Notes: generated by a model not told the origin, from the letters alone. A stretch of 35,360 bases of DNA from Calditrichota bacterium (GCA_024277115.1 JAJRVW010000117.1:1-35360), one strand, 5' to 3'. Positions 18,171-26,722 are shown, counted from the first letter of the stretch. Numbers and translations are program-made.

Positions 18171-18378
18171 TCACCTTGCTAAGTTAAAGGAAACAAATCC
18201 ACCGTGATATTTGCTGTACTTTCCTTACTAAAGTTAAATACCCGAAATGTATTTTATATCAATCCTGTGTTAAAGTTGGAGAAGGGATTTTTCTTTGTTT
18301 CAATACAGTTGTAGAAATTATTTAACAATAAGCAAAGAGTTTAAGATAAAGAATAAGAGTATGAAAATGAATATGATT

Positions 18379-18814
18379 AAGATTATGATAATTAGAAAAG
18401 AGGGATAAATGGTTAAAAATATTGATACATTTAAAAAAGAAAAAATTGCTGCCGGAAAAGATACATTTATGCAAGTCCTGATCAGCGCTGATGATGCGCC
18501 TAATTTTGCCATGCGACGCTTTACGATCGAGCCTGGTGGTTCTATGCCAATGCACACAAATTTGGTTGAACACGAGCAGCTTGTTTTAAATGGCCGGGCA
18601 AAAGTTATTATCGGTGGGAAAGAGTTTGAAGTAAAAAAAGATGATGTTGTTTTTATCCCGGCAGGTGCACCGCATAACTATAAAACAATCGGTAACGAAG
18701 CTTTTCAGTTCTTGTGCTTGGTGCCCAATAAAGAAGATAAGATTGAGTTGGTTGAAGAATAAAGGTATTTCATTAACTCGATATAAAAATATGTATAAAT
18801 AAGATTATGATAAT
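18379..18814 (+). repeat. Exact 14-base repeat in the leaders of two neighbouring genes
   Basis: AAGATTATGATAAT occurs at 18379-18392, 17 bases before the cupin start, and again at 18801-18814, 36 bases before the endonuclease IV start. Each copy is embedded in purine- and AT-rich low-complexity DNA. It may be a promoter-linked repeat or chance in low-complexity sequence. The coordinates span both copies; the cupin gene lies between. Confidence 0.35.
18409..18762 (+). CDS. Cupin-domain protein (TM1459-like small cupin)
   Basis: A 117-residue single-domain cupin preceded by an AGAGGG ribosome site. Motif 1 reads EPGGSMPMHTNLVEHEQLVLNGRAKV and motif 2 reads DDVVFIPAGAPHNYKTIG (written here as landmarks). 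In the small TM1459-type cupins four histidines bind the metal. Three are present (H49, H55, H89) but the second position is Asn51, which may weaken or change metal choice. Likely an oxygen- or stress-related enzyme or sensor; substrate unknown. It stands alone, 90 bases before the endonuclease IV gene. Confidence 0.85.
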   Translation: MVKNIDTFKKEKIAAGKDTFMQVLISADDAPNFAMRRFTIEPGGSMPMHTNLVEHEQLVLNGRAKVIIGGKEFEVKKDDVVFIPAGAPHNYKTIGNEAFQFLCLVPNKEDKIELVEE

Positions 18815-18849
18815 GATTGAAACAATTGGATGAAAAAGGGGAGGTTAAG

Positions 18850-19694
18850 TTGAAATATATTGGAGCGCATGTAAGTGCATCGGGTGGTGTGGAAAACGCA
18901 CCAATCAATGCTAAGGAGATTGGAGCTAAGGCTTTTGCCCTCTTTGTAAAAAACCAAAACAATGGTATGTAAAACCACTTACATCAGAAAATATCGATGG
19001 TTTTAAGAAGAACTGTGAAGAATTTGGTTACTCTATGGATTATATCCTGCCGCATGATAGTTACCTGATCAATCTTGGGAGCCCGAAACCGGATGGCCTG
19101 GAGAAATCACGTAATTCTTTCCGCAAAGAAATTGAACGCTGCGAACAACTGGGTATTAAAATGCTTAACTTTCACCCGGGCAGCCACTTAAAAATGATTA
19201 GCGAAGACGAATGTCTGGATACGATTGGTGAATCCCTTAATATTATGTTGGATAAAACAAGCGGCGTAACTTTATTGATAGAGAATACGGCCGGGCAGGG
19301 TACAAATACCGGTTATAAATTTGAGCATCTGGCACACATTATTGACCGGGTCGAAGATAAATCGCGTATTGGCGTTTGTCTGGATACATGCCATACTTTT
19401 GGCGCCGGCTATGAATTGCGCACAGAGGAAGGATTTAATCAGACTTTTAAATCTTTTGAAGAGATTGTTGGGATTGAATATTTAAAAGGGATCCATTTAA
19501 ACGATTCAAAAAAAGAATTTGCCAGCCGTAAAGACAGGCACGACAGTATTGGCGATGGGCTTATCGGTCTTGATGCATTTCGTTTTATAATGAACGATGC
19601 GCGATTTGACGCGATGCCCATAATTTTGGAAACACCCAATCCTGATCGCTGGGCCGATGAAATTAAAATGCTGTATGGTATGATCGGTGCATAA
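18850..19694 (+). pseudogene. nfo: Endonuclease IV (AP endonuclease) with a frame break near codon 36
   Basis: Deoxyribonuclease IV, which cuts DNA at abasic sites in base-excision repair. The TTG at 18850 has a GGGGAGG box and starts [18 protein letters not shown], the standard N-terminus. After FALFVKNQ the frame runs to a TAA at 18970. The rest resumes one base back as [15 protein letters not shown], then [13 protein letters not shown], the metal-binding [38 protein letters not shown] and [14 protein letters not shown]. Restoring one A in the A4 run at 18956-18959 gives a normal ~281-residue enzyme. An in-phase A_AAA_AAC heptamer (18948-18954) just before the break makes programmed -1 slippage a weak alternative. 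Confidence 0.88.
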
Positions 19695-19780
19695 AAAAAT
19701 GCAATTTATGTAGCTGATGGATGTCTAAAAAATTAGAATATTACTAAATAAACTATTCTAACTACAAGAAAGAAGTCTAC

Positions 19781-20554
19781 ATGAGAATCAAAACTTTTTC
19801 GATTTTACTAATCGCTGCCAGCCTGTTAAGTTGTGGGACAGATAAAAAAGAAGCAGAAGCCACACCACAAGCCAAGCCAAATGAAACGGCCGTTTCCGAG
19901 GGGTATCGGCAGATGCAACAAAAGTGTTTTATCTGTCATTTTGAAAAAATGGACCCGGCAAAGAAAGACGTAATGATCGCGCCGCCTATGGCACGTGTAC
20001 AAGAACATTATAAACCCTCTGCTGCCAGTAATGAAGCCTTTGTAGAAACAATTACAAAGTGGGTGTTAAACCCATCCGAAACGAATGCGCTAATGCCGGG
20101 AGCTGTCCGTAAATTTAATTTAATGCCCAAGCTGCCTTACGAAGAGGCCGACATTAAACTGATTGCAGAAACATTATATGACCTGGATTTTGGCGCTATG
20201 CCAAAAATGAGAAATCATCAAGGCGCTGGCCTGAAGTTAAATGCCGGTAAAAAATGGAAACTAAACCCGGGCACAATCGAACAGGTAAAAAGTATTTCCC
20301 AAAAGTTAGGGGATTTTACATCGGATGATGTAAGCGCTTATCAGCAGTTGGGCCGGGAAATCTTTGACAATGCCAAAACAATTTTATTGGACAAATCATA
20401 TACCGGGCCAATATTTGATCAAATCCACTTTTTTTTCAATGGGATTGAGGGAAATATGCATTTACTTATTGCGGCGCGGACGGTTGACGAAGCTAAAAAA
20501 CATCAGACACTTTTAATTGAAAAGTTCAAGAAATTCAATGATTTTTTTGAGTGA
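19781..20554 (+). CDS. Cytochrome c-type lipoprotein
   Basis: A 257-residue exported protein with a lipoprotein signal (IAASLLSC, C18), a short Ala/Pro/Lys linker and one heme-binding CFICH motif (C49, C52, H53) followed by IAPPMARVQEHY. The first half has the size and pattern of a class I cytochrome c, with several candidate Met ligands (M65, M70, or LMPGAVRKFNLMP). The second half (residues ~140-257) is helical and of unknown type, perhaps a separate small helical domain. It probably sits at a membrane in the periplasm as an electron carrier or sensor. No oxidase or reductase genes are adjacent; a CcsA/HemX-like gene lies 3 kb downstream. Confidence 0.75.
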   Translation: MRIKTFSILLIAASLLSCGTDKKEAEATPQAKPNETAVSEGYRQMQQKCFICHFEKMDPAKKDVMIAPPMARVQEHYKPSAASNEAFVETITKWVLNPSETNALMPGAVRKFNLMPKLPYEEADIKLIAETLYDLDFGAMPKMRNHQGAGLKLNAGKKWKLNPGTIEQVKSISQKLGDFTSDDVSAYQQLGREIFDNAKTILLDKSYTGPIFDQIHFFFNGIEGNMHLLIAARTVDEAKKHQTLLIEKFKKFNDFFE

Positions 20555-20687
20555 TTTATCGTTTTAAATTCATCCGGTTGAATATCAGGAATAATAAAGG
20601 GCGATTCTGAATTTAAATAGCAAACCCCTTTTTTTAGGCTACTATCTGGAAACTATAAATAGTTCAAAAAATAAATTATCCAGGATT

Positions 20688-21875
20688 TTGTTTTTTGTTG
20701 TCCTGGCACAATTCTGTGGAACATCGCTCTGGTTTGCCGGAAATGGGGTAATGAACGATCTTGTACGTACCTTTCATTTGGCACCTGCCGCACTCGGCCA
20801 CTTAACCTCAGCAGTTCAATTTGGGTTTATTGGCGGTACATTTGTTTTTGCCCTATTAACAGTTTCCGATCGGTTTTCGCCATCACGCGTATTTTTTATA
20901 AGTGCCCTTAGCGGGGCATTTTTCAATTTGGGCATAACCTGGCAGGGCAATACACTTGGCAGCTTACTTTTCTTTCGTTTTCTCGTGGGCTTTTCACTTG
21001 CAGGGATTTACCCGGTTGGAATGAAAATTATTGCCGACTATTATCAAAAAGGGTTGGGTAAGTCCTTAAGTTTTTTGGTAGGCGCGGTTGTACTTGGAAC
21101 TGCGTTCCCTCATTTATTAAAAGATTTCGCAGGCAATAATGATTTACCCTGGCGCTTCGTTTTAATCCTCACATCTTTATTGGCCCTTATGGGTGGGATT
21201 ATCGTACTGCTATTTGTTCCCGATGGGCCATTTCGTAAACAAAGCTCCGGATTGGACTTAAGGGCTATTGTAACCATATTTAAAAATAGAAATTTCCGTG
21301 CTGCTGCTTTTGGTTATTTTGGCCACATGTGGGAGCTTTACGCCTTTTGGGCATTTTTACCCATTATGTTGGCTTCTTACAAACAAATTCATCCCGGAGC
21401 AAATCTGAATATTTCAATAATGTCTTTTGCTGTGATTAGCTCCGGTGGCCTGGCTTGTGCCATAGGCGGCCATCTTTCCCAAAAGATTGGTGTAAAAAAG
21501 ACGGCTTCACTTGCACTTCTTTTATCCGGATTATGTTGCGTTTTATCCCCGTTGGTTTTTTATATTAATTCTACGATTATAGTAACGGCATTTTTAGTAT
21601 TCTGGGGATGGGTTGTCGTAGCTGATTCGCCATTGTTCTCTACGCTCGTTGCTGATAGCGCTCTGGCCGAAACCAAAGGAACAGCCCTCACAATAGTTAA
21701 TAGTATTGGTTTTGCGATCACAATAATTAGCATCCAGTTAGTTAATTTTAGCCAGGCTCTTGTGGATGCCCGTTTTGTATATATGATTCTTGCTCTCGGC
21801 CCAATTATGGGTTTGCTTGCTTTATTTAAAAATAGCTCGGTGCCAAAATCGGGACAGGATTATTTTGCTGCTTGA
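20688..21875 (+). CDS. Major facilitator superfamily transporter
   Basis: A 395-residue MFS permease with about 12 membrane helices. Helix 1 begins FFVVLAQFCGTSLWFAGNGVM, the LLFFRFLVGFSLAGIYPVGMKI segment carries the usual motif near helices 4-5, and a cytoplasmic loop (FRKQSSGLDLRAIVTIFKNRNFR) separates the halves. The substrate is unknown; nitrate/cyanate-type and other anion carriers share this style. The start is uncertain: the frame is open back to 20598 without an ATG, and TTG 20688 would give almost no cytoplasmic N-terminus. An ATA at 20655 (then NSSKNKLSRIL) is where a normal start would be, so the start codon may be mutated or miscalled. It is convergent with arcA. Confidence 0.8.
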   Translation: MFFVVLAQFCGTSLWFAGNGVMNDLVRTFHLAPAALGHLTSAVQFGFIGGTFVFALLTVSDRFSPSRVFFISALSGAFFNLGITWQGNTLGSLLFFRFLVGFSLAGIYPVGMKIIADYYQKGLGKSLSFLVGAVVLGTAFPHLLKDFAGNNDLPWRFVLILTSLLALMGGIIVLLFVPDGPFRKQSSGLDLRAIVTIFKNRNFRAAAFGYFGHMWELYAFWAFLPIMLASYKQIHPGANLNISIMSFAVISSGGLACAIGGHLSQKIGVKKTASLALLLSGLCCVLSPLVFYINSTIIVTAFLVFWGWVVVADSPLFSTLVADSALAETKGTALTIVNSIGFAITIISIQLVNFSQALVDARFVYMILALGPIMGLLALFKNSSVPKSGQDYFAA

Positions 21876-22076
21876 AGACTAAATTATTAGTTCTATGATC
21901 TTTATTTTGTTTCAGATATTTTAATGGCAATGGTTCGATTGCCCATACTGTGTGGATTGGGGAGTATGATTTTGTTTTTATTGTAGAGTTAGAGGCGAAG
22001 ATTGTTCGTTCATATATATAAGTAGGGAATTTAAGATAATTAAAATACCCTCGTTTTCATCTTACTTTGCTATTTA

Positions 22077-23318
22077 TTATTCATCTCTCAATATGGGCAT
22101 TGTCATGCAACGGCAGCCACCGCCACCACGTGTTAATTCATTGCCTTTCATGGCTATGGCGTATTTATCCAGAGTGGAAAGATCAACTAACCCTTCCAGT
22201 ACATCCCGGGCTTCAATACGCGGTATGCCCGCTTTCTCCAATTCTTCAAAAGTATAAAAATTCATCCCGTAACCAATTACTTTACCTGGCGCAATTGTGA
22301 AAAAATTAGCGCCGGATTGCCACTGTTCACGTTTTTGATAGAGCGACTCCTGGCCGCCGCAATAGATCGGTTCTAAATTTATATCTACTTTTTTTAAGGC
22401 TTCCAAAAGATAATCATGGCGGGAGAAGTGTGGCTTATCAGGATTGCTTATATTTACATGGATGACATCCACAGCATTATTTTCGTTAATCAAATCCGGG
22501 AACACAACGGCCTTGTCTGTATCGATCATCGTAAAAACCATATCGAGATGTATCCATGCCCGGTGCCGCGGTAACATCACTACAAAGATGTGTTTTACTT
22601 TACCAACCTTTTTAAAATGCTCAATTAAATAATCTATTCCACTTGGGCTTGTGCGTTCACTCATGCCGATCAAAAGGGTATCTTCGCGCAAAATAAGTAC
22701 ATCGCCACCTTCAAAGGTTGCAGCCGATTTATTTAAAAGGGTTGTATCAACAAGGTTGTCCAATTCGCAATCCATCTACGGGTGATAATGCGAAATATAG
22801 CGCATCACCAATGTTTCCATCGTCCTTACAGCAGTGGCCATATTGCCTATCAACGCATGCTTATTTACAACCATGGCGGCATCACGCGTAAAAAACAAGT
22901 TTGGCAGAGGTGGAATCGCAAAATGATGTTTTGATAGGTAACGTTCCAAAGTGTCGCGTTTTAATTCGGTGCCAATAATTATTTGGTTTGCAAGCTCGGA
23001 AGGTGAAAGGTTAAAAAGAATATCTTTGTGCTCGGGAACTCCCAGTTTCGTACATACTGCATTTACAAAATCATCATATACTTTTGGGTCTTTTAAAATA
23101 TCCTGTAGCATTGTTTTTACCTCAAAGGGCTGGGCCACTTTTTCCAGGATGCCACTTAGCTGGCTGTGTTGTTTGCGTGCATTTTGCAGGTTCAGGATGT
23201 CATCGTATAAAACCTCTTCGGCCGTTTCAGGGGTCATTAGTTCCAGTTCCTGGCCAGGTGTGTGGATTATTACTTTTTTTAGTGTATTGATTTCAGACGT
23301 AACACAGACTTTGCTCAC
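22077..23318 (-). pseudogene. arcA: Arginine deiminase interrupted by an in-frame TAG
   Basis: Converts arginine to citrulline and ammonia. The GTG at 23318 has an AAGGAG box. The N-terminal part shows IHTPGQELELMTPE, LYDDI and PNLFFTRDAAMVVNKHALIGNMA. It stops at TAG (22776-22778) after MRYISHYHP. The frame then continues in phase as MDCELDNL, TFEGGDVLILREDTLLIGMSERTS, HLDMVFTMID, and the catalytic Cys in GGGCRCMTMPILRDE. The whole frame is 413 codons, the normal length (409-418), so exactly one codon seems replaced (Tyr to stop is a one-base change). No arcB, arcC or arcD genes are nearby, so it may serve a stand-alone arginine-catabolic role. It is convergent with the MFS gene. Confidence 0.9.
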
Positions 23319-23759
23319 AGCGGCTCCTTGGGCTATAAAATTTTAAAAGATAAAAATATCATACTGCTCTGATTGTTCCAAATGGATTAAGGCATAAAAT
23401 ATATTTTTTAACATCAAAAAAATATGTAATATTGTAACACTTAACCCGTTGTGCGAATTAGAAAGAATAGAAACAAAATAATTTCAACTAAATTCTTACA
23501 ATCGGCTGCTCCGATGGAGCTTTATGTAAATTATTGGGGTTTTTATACTACAAATAGAACGTCCTTACAGGACGAAACAAAAAATTCCAATACGAATGGC
23601 CTAATTGTAGAAAAAATGGATTTCTATGTTTGTAAAAGTTCCATAGAGCGACCTGCTTTTTAAGTTTTACACCTGTTCTTAACAAATATGCTATTTTAAT
23701 TCGCACAATGGGTAAGACTTATTTATTGTGAGCTAAACCATTCTTTTTATGGAGGGATT
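23319..23759. other. Gene-free spacer holding a MITE-like element
   Basis: About 440 bases between the divergent arcA and ccsA-like genes. Most of it is the inverted-repeat element at 23444-23713. The remaining left 125 bases are AT-rich and probably hold the arcA promoter. A 70-codon frame inside is repeat sequence rather than a gene. Confidence 0.6.
23444..23713. mobile_element. MITE-like element with 17-base terminal inverted repeats
   Basis: The left end ACCCGTTGTGCGAATTA (23444-23460) and right end TAATTCGCACAATGGGT (23697-23713) are inverted copies with one mismatch, enclosing 270 bases in all. Inside are two perfect short palindromes, GCTCCGATGGAGC (23508-23520) and CGTCCTTACAGGACG (23560-23574). 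There is no transposase, so this would be a non-autonomous element mobilised in trans. Target-site duplication is not clear. It lies 46 bases upstream of the ccsA/hemX-like gene, so that gene's promoter is in or next to the right end. Confidence 0.65.
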
Positions 23760-24572
23760 GTGTTTTTAATTTTTCAATGGCTGGTTTTAGTTATTTACGC
23801 CATTTCTACCGTTTTTTATTGGCAAGATTTTATAAACCACAAATCCGGTGAAAATAAGAAAGCACAGAAGTGGTTTATTACTGCTGTGTCTGCAAATTTT
23901 TTGCAGATAATTTATTTTATAGTTGAGACAGGCCGGATTCCGATTGCAACGGTGGACGAGGCGATAGGTACATTTGTATGGATAACCGCCACTTTATATT
24001 TGGCTATCGAGTTTAAGTTGAAAGAGCGTTCCCAAGGCGCTTTAATCTTATCGGTAATACTTCTCTTTCTTTTAAAAACGGTTATGTCGCCACATACGCC
24101 GCAGGAGATCGCCCCCATTTTATATGATATAAAATTTGAATTGCATGTATTTGCCATGTTATTGGGTTATAGCGGGTTTACTCTTTCTGCAATGTCAGGT
24201 ATTTTACATTTATTACTTTACCGGGAAATACAAAAAAAAGAATTGGGGATTTTTTTCCGCAGGTTACCATCTTTAGCCTATTTTGAACGCATAAGCGATT
24301 TTGCAATAAATTTTGGCCTCATTTTCTCTACACTTGGTTTTGCGCTCGGTTTTTATTTTGCCACAATTGTATGGACGGTTTCATTTTATCTTGATCCAAA
24401 GATAATTACAGTCTTGATAACATCTCTAATTTATTTCACTTATTTTATTGGCCGAAAATTAGGGGCAATCAGAGGGCAGAGGGCAGCGCTTCTTTCCGTT
24501 GTCGGATTTATTTTAATCCTATTTTCGTTTTTAATTGTTTCCCAGTTAATACCGGGCGCACACCAGTTCTAA
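23760..24572 (+). CDS. CcsA/HemX-family cytochrome c assembly-type membrane protein
   Basis: A 270-residue integral membrane protein with about eight helices, starting at GTG behind GGAGGG. It belongs to the CcsA/HemX (cytochrome c assembly) family: periplasmic loop PIATVDEAIGTFVWITA, conserved His in KFELHVFAMLLGYSGFTLSAMSG, ATIVWTVSFYLDPKIITVLITSLIYFTYF at the core loop, and a late helix ending IPGAHQF (given as landmarks). The tryptophan-rich WWD motif of heme-handling CcsA is largely absent, so HemX-like is more apt than true CcsA. In many bacteria hemX stands directly before hemA. Here the next gene, 34 bases on, begins with a HemA-like domain, so the pair keeps that order. Confidence 0.8.
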   Translation: MFLIFQWLVLVIYAISTVFYWQDFINHKSGENKKAQKWFITAVSANFLQIIYFIVETGRIPIATVDEAIGTFVWITATLYLAIEFKLKERSQGALILSVILLFLLKTVMSPHTPQEIAPILYDIKFELHVFAMLLGYSGFTLSAMSGILHLLLYREIQKKELGIFFRRLPSLAYFERISDFAINFGLIFSTLGFALGFYFATIVWTVSFYLDPKIITVLITSLIYFTYFIGRKLGAIRGQRAALLSVVGFILILFSFLIVSQLIPGAHQF

Positions 24573-24606
24573 TAATTTATCATCCAATCAGTATAAAGAT
24601 TTATAA

Positions 24607-26549
24607 ATGGCTTTAAAAGCGTTAAAATTTTTCCCTCAAAAAGTAAGGACATCCATCGGCCTCTCTGCCTTTGGTACAGATGGCCTCAAAGAGGTGCAGA
24701 GGCATCTGGGATTAGACGAAATATTGCTTGTACATGGAACAAGCTGTATGACCCTTTTCATGTTCTCAGAAGAAATTGTACCACAAAAAGAAGATATAAT
24801 TGAAACCCTTTCCCACACTTTTAAAGAGACAATCAGCCCCGTTACAGAAGCCCAACTTATCGAAGGCCAGCAAGCTGTAAGCTATTTCTTTATACTTGCA
24901 AATGGCATGGATAATTCTTCGTGCCAGCAAAACTCAGTAAAATCCTTTGTTAACGATTTTACTCTTGCCAAGCAAAGCGCCCTTATTGGCGCGGTAATTC
25001 AACGCTTATTTCAGCGGAGTATCTGGCTGCATGAGCGGGTGCGGCTTAATACAAATTATTTTAACGTCAATCTGGATATATCGGGGATTTTTTGTGAACT
25101 TTCCGGCAAAATTTTTGAGACCTTAAATCCACTTACTGTGCAGGTAGAGGGCTGTTTGCCTGAAACACATTCGGTTTTGGATGGCTTGTACCGTTCGGGG
25201 TGCAGGCGTTTTTTATTTAGTGGTGATGCCGAAGATTTTAAATGCCTGGTAGAGAAATGTGCCTCACCTTTAAATATAATTTTCTATAAAAATAAACTAT
25301 CAGATGAAACGGATATTTTTATAAATAATAATGCAGGGTCAACACTTCTCGATATTGCTTCGTTAAAACACCGAATGGCCGGGAAAAATAACGCGCCATT
25401 TTTAATTCTCGACAGTACGGGGAAATCATATAACCAAAAATTGACCCATAAATTTTACAGCGCCTATTTTTATAATTATACGGATCTTGAACGGGCGATT
25501 GAAAAAAACAAGATTGAGCAGGAAAAAATTTTTAAAGAAGTAGCGCCGTGGATAAAAAATGAAGTAGACAAGTTTTATGCCTGGCTGTCCAGCGATTCAC
25601 GCTATCGGTTTATGGGGATAATTGGCCGTTCGCCTAAAATGCAAAATTTATTTGAGATAATTTCTCGCATATCCCAAACAGATATTACCGTTCTGATCCA
25701 GGGGGCAAGCGGTACGGGTAAAGAGTTGGTTTCGCATGCGGTACATAAATTAAGCTCACGCGCCCAAAATCCTTTTGTTGTTGTAAACTGCGGCGCCATC
25801 CCGGAGAATTTACTGGAAAGCGAACTTTTTGGCCATGTACGCGGATCCTTTACCGGTGCTGTTTCGGATAAAAAAGGGATGTTTTTTGAAGCGGACCAGG
25901 GGACGATCTTTTTAGATGAGATTGCCGAATTGCCGCAACAGTTACAAGTGAAGCTTTTGCGTTTTTTACAGGAAGGGGATATTAAGCCGGTGGGCAGTAA
26001 CGCAACCCTTAAAGTTGATGTACGTGTGATTGCGGCCACTAATAAAAACTTATATGAAATGGTCAAACAAGGCGGCTTTCGCAGTGATCTTTTTATCGTT
26101 TAAATGTGATGATGTTAGAGCTGCCGTCGCTAAATGAACGAAAAGAAGATATTATTATACTGGCAGATTATTTTTTAAAAAAGTATGCGCGAAAATTTAA
26201 AAAAGAAGTCTCGGGGTTCTCTAAAAAAACGATTCAATACTTCCTTGCTTATGATTGGCCGGGGAATATCCGTGAACTGGAAAATGCCGTTGAACATGCC
26301 GTGGCTTTATCCCTCGGAACCGAAGTAATTGAGTTTGATTTACCCCAATCCATCCGTGGTGCCCGTATAACTGTTTCCAATAAAATGAGCTTTGCAAATA
26401 TCACCTTAAAAGATGTTGAAAAAAATCATATCCTCAATACTTTAAATTCCTCAAAATGGGATTATGATAAAGCCTGTAAAATTTTGGGCATTGGGCGCAC
26501 AACTTTATGGCGAAAATTAAAAGAATATGATGTAAAAGATATTCCATAA
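24607..26549 (+). pseudogene. Sigma-54 activator with a degenerate glutamyl-tRNA reductase (HemA-like) sensor domain; one-base frameshift
   Basis: Residues 1-~330 follow glutamyl-tRNA reductase from end to end. LGLDEILLVHGTSCM holds a Cys (C47) at the catalytic place, but the NR after it is lost. EGQQAVSYFFILANGMD (86-102) matches EG.QAV.YLF..A.GLD, yet the GEPQI motif is gone. RLFQRSIWLHERVRLNT (133-149) and the C-terminal dimer helix (~283-328) fit. The NADPH glycine motif is replaced by EGCLPET. So it is probably not an enzyme. Residues ~336 onward are a sigma-54 AAA+ domain: Walker A GASGTGK (366-372), GSFTGA (413-418, a GAFTGA variant) and Walker B GTIFLDE (432-438). After FRSDLF the frame stops at 26101. 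One extra T in the run at 26090-26094 restores YRLNVMMLELPSLNERKEDI and the Fis-type helix-turn-helix (YDKACKILGIGRTTLWRKLK), giving 647 residues. No receiver domain is present. Confidence 0.85.
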
Positions 26550-26551
26550 TC

Positions 26552-26616
26552 TTTTCATAATGAAAAATCACTTTTTTCAATATGAAAAGATTAACCTTCC
26601 TTACACATTTTTTCAT
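26552..26616 (+). promoter_or_regulatory. Upstream activator sites for the sigma-54 activator
   Basis: A perfect palindrome, TTTTCATAATGAAAA, lies at 26552-26566. A near-copy, TTTTCAATATGAAAA, lies at 26574-26588 with centres 22 bases apart, i.e. two helical turns. A half copy, TTTTCATAATC, starts at 26610. Extended consensus: AATCTTTTCATAnTGAAAAA. They begin right after the activator's stop codon and sit about 90-155 bases upstream of the -24/-12 promoter, the usual place for enhancer sites of NtrC-type activators. Confidence 0.65.
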
Positions 26617-26707
26617 AATCTCAATCCATTAATATCCTTCATGTAATCCTTTTAAAAACAGTAGCTTAGTAAATCCCATGTTTCACCTTTGTTGATTGAG
26701 TAATTTC

Positions 26708-26722
26708 TGGCATGTTCTTTGA
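26708..26722 (+). promoter_or_regulatory. rpoN site: Sigma-54 (-24/-12) promoter of the TonB-receptor operon
   Basis: TGGCATGTTCTTTGA matches the consensus TGGCACG-N4-TTGC at all defined positions except two (C to T at the sixth, C to A at the last), with exact GG-to-G spacing. It lies 55 bases before the lipoprotein start and downstream of the palindromic activator sites. Confidence 0.65.

Noticed and set aside
21926-21943. GGCAAT/ATTGCC hairpin as a terminator for arcA or the MFS gene
   Set aside because: A six-pair stem with no adjacent T run on either strand.
4962-23318. Genetic code change (stop reassignment) to explain interrupted genes
   Set aside because: TGA, TAA and TAG each appear once as interruptions, while many genes in the window end properly at each of them.
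23451-23663. A 70-codon frame that could be taken for a small gene
   Set aside because: It lies wholly inside the inverted-repeat element, overlaps its internal palindromes and has no ribosome site.
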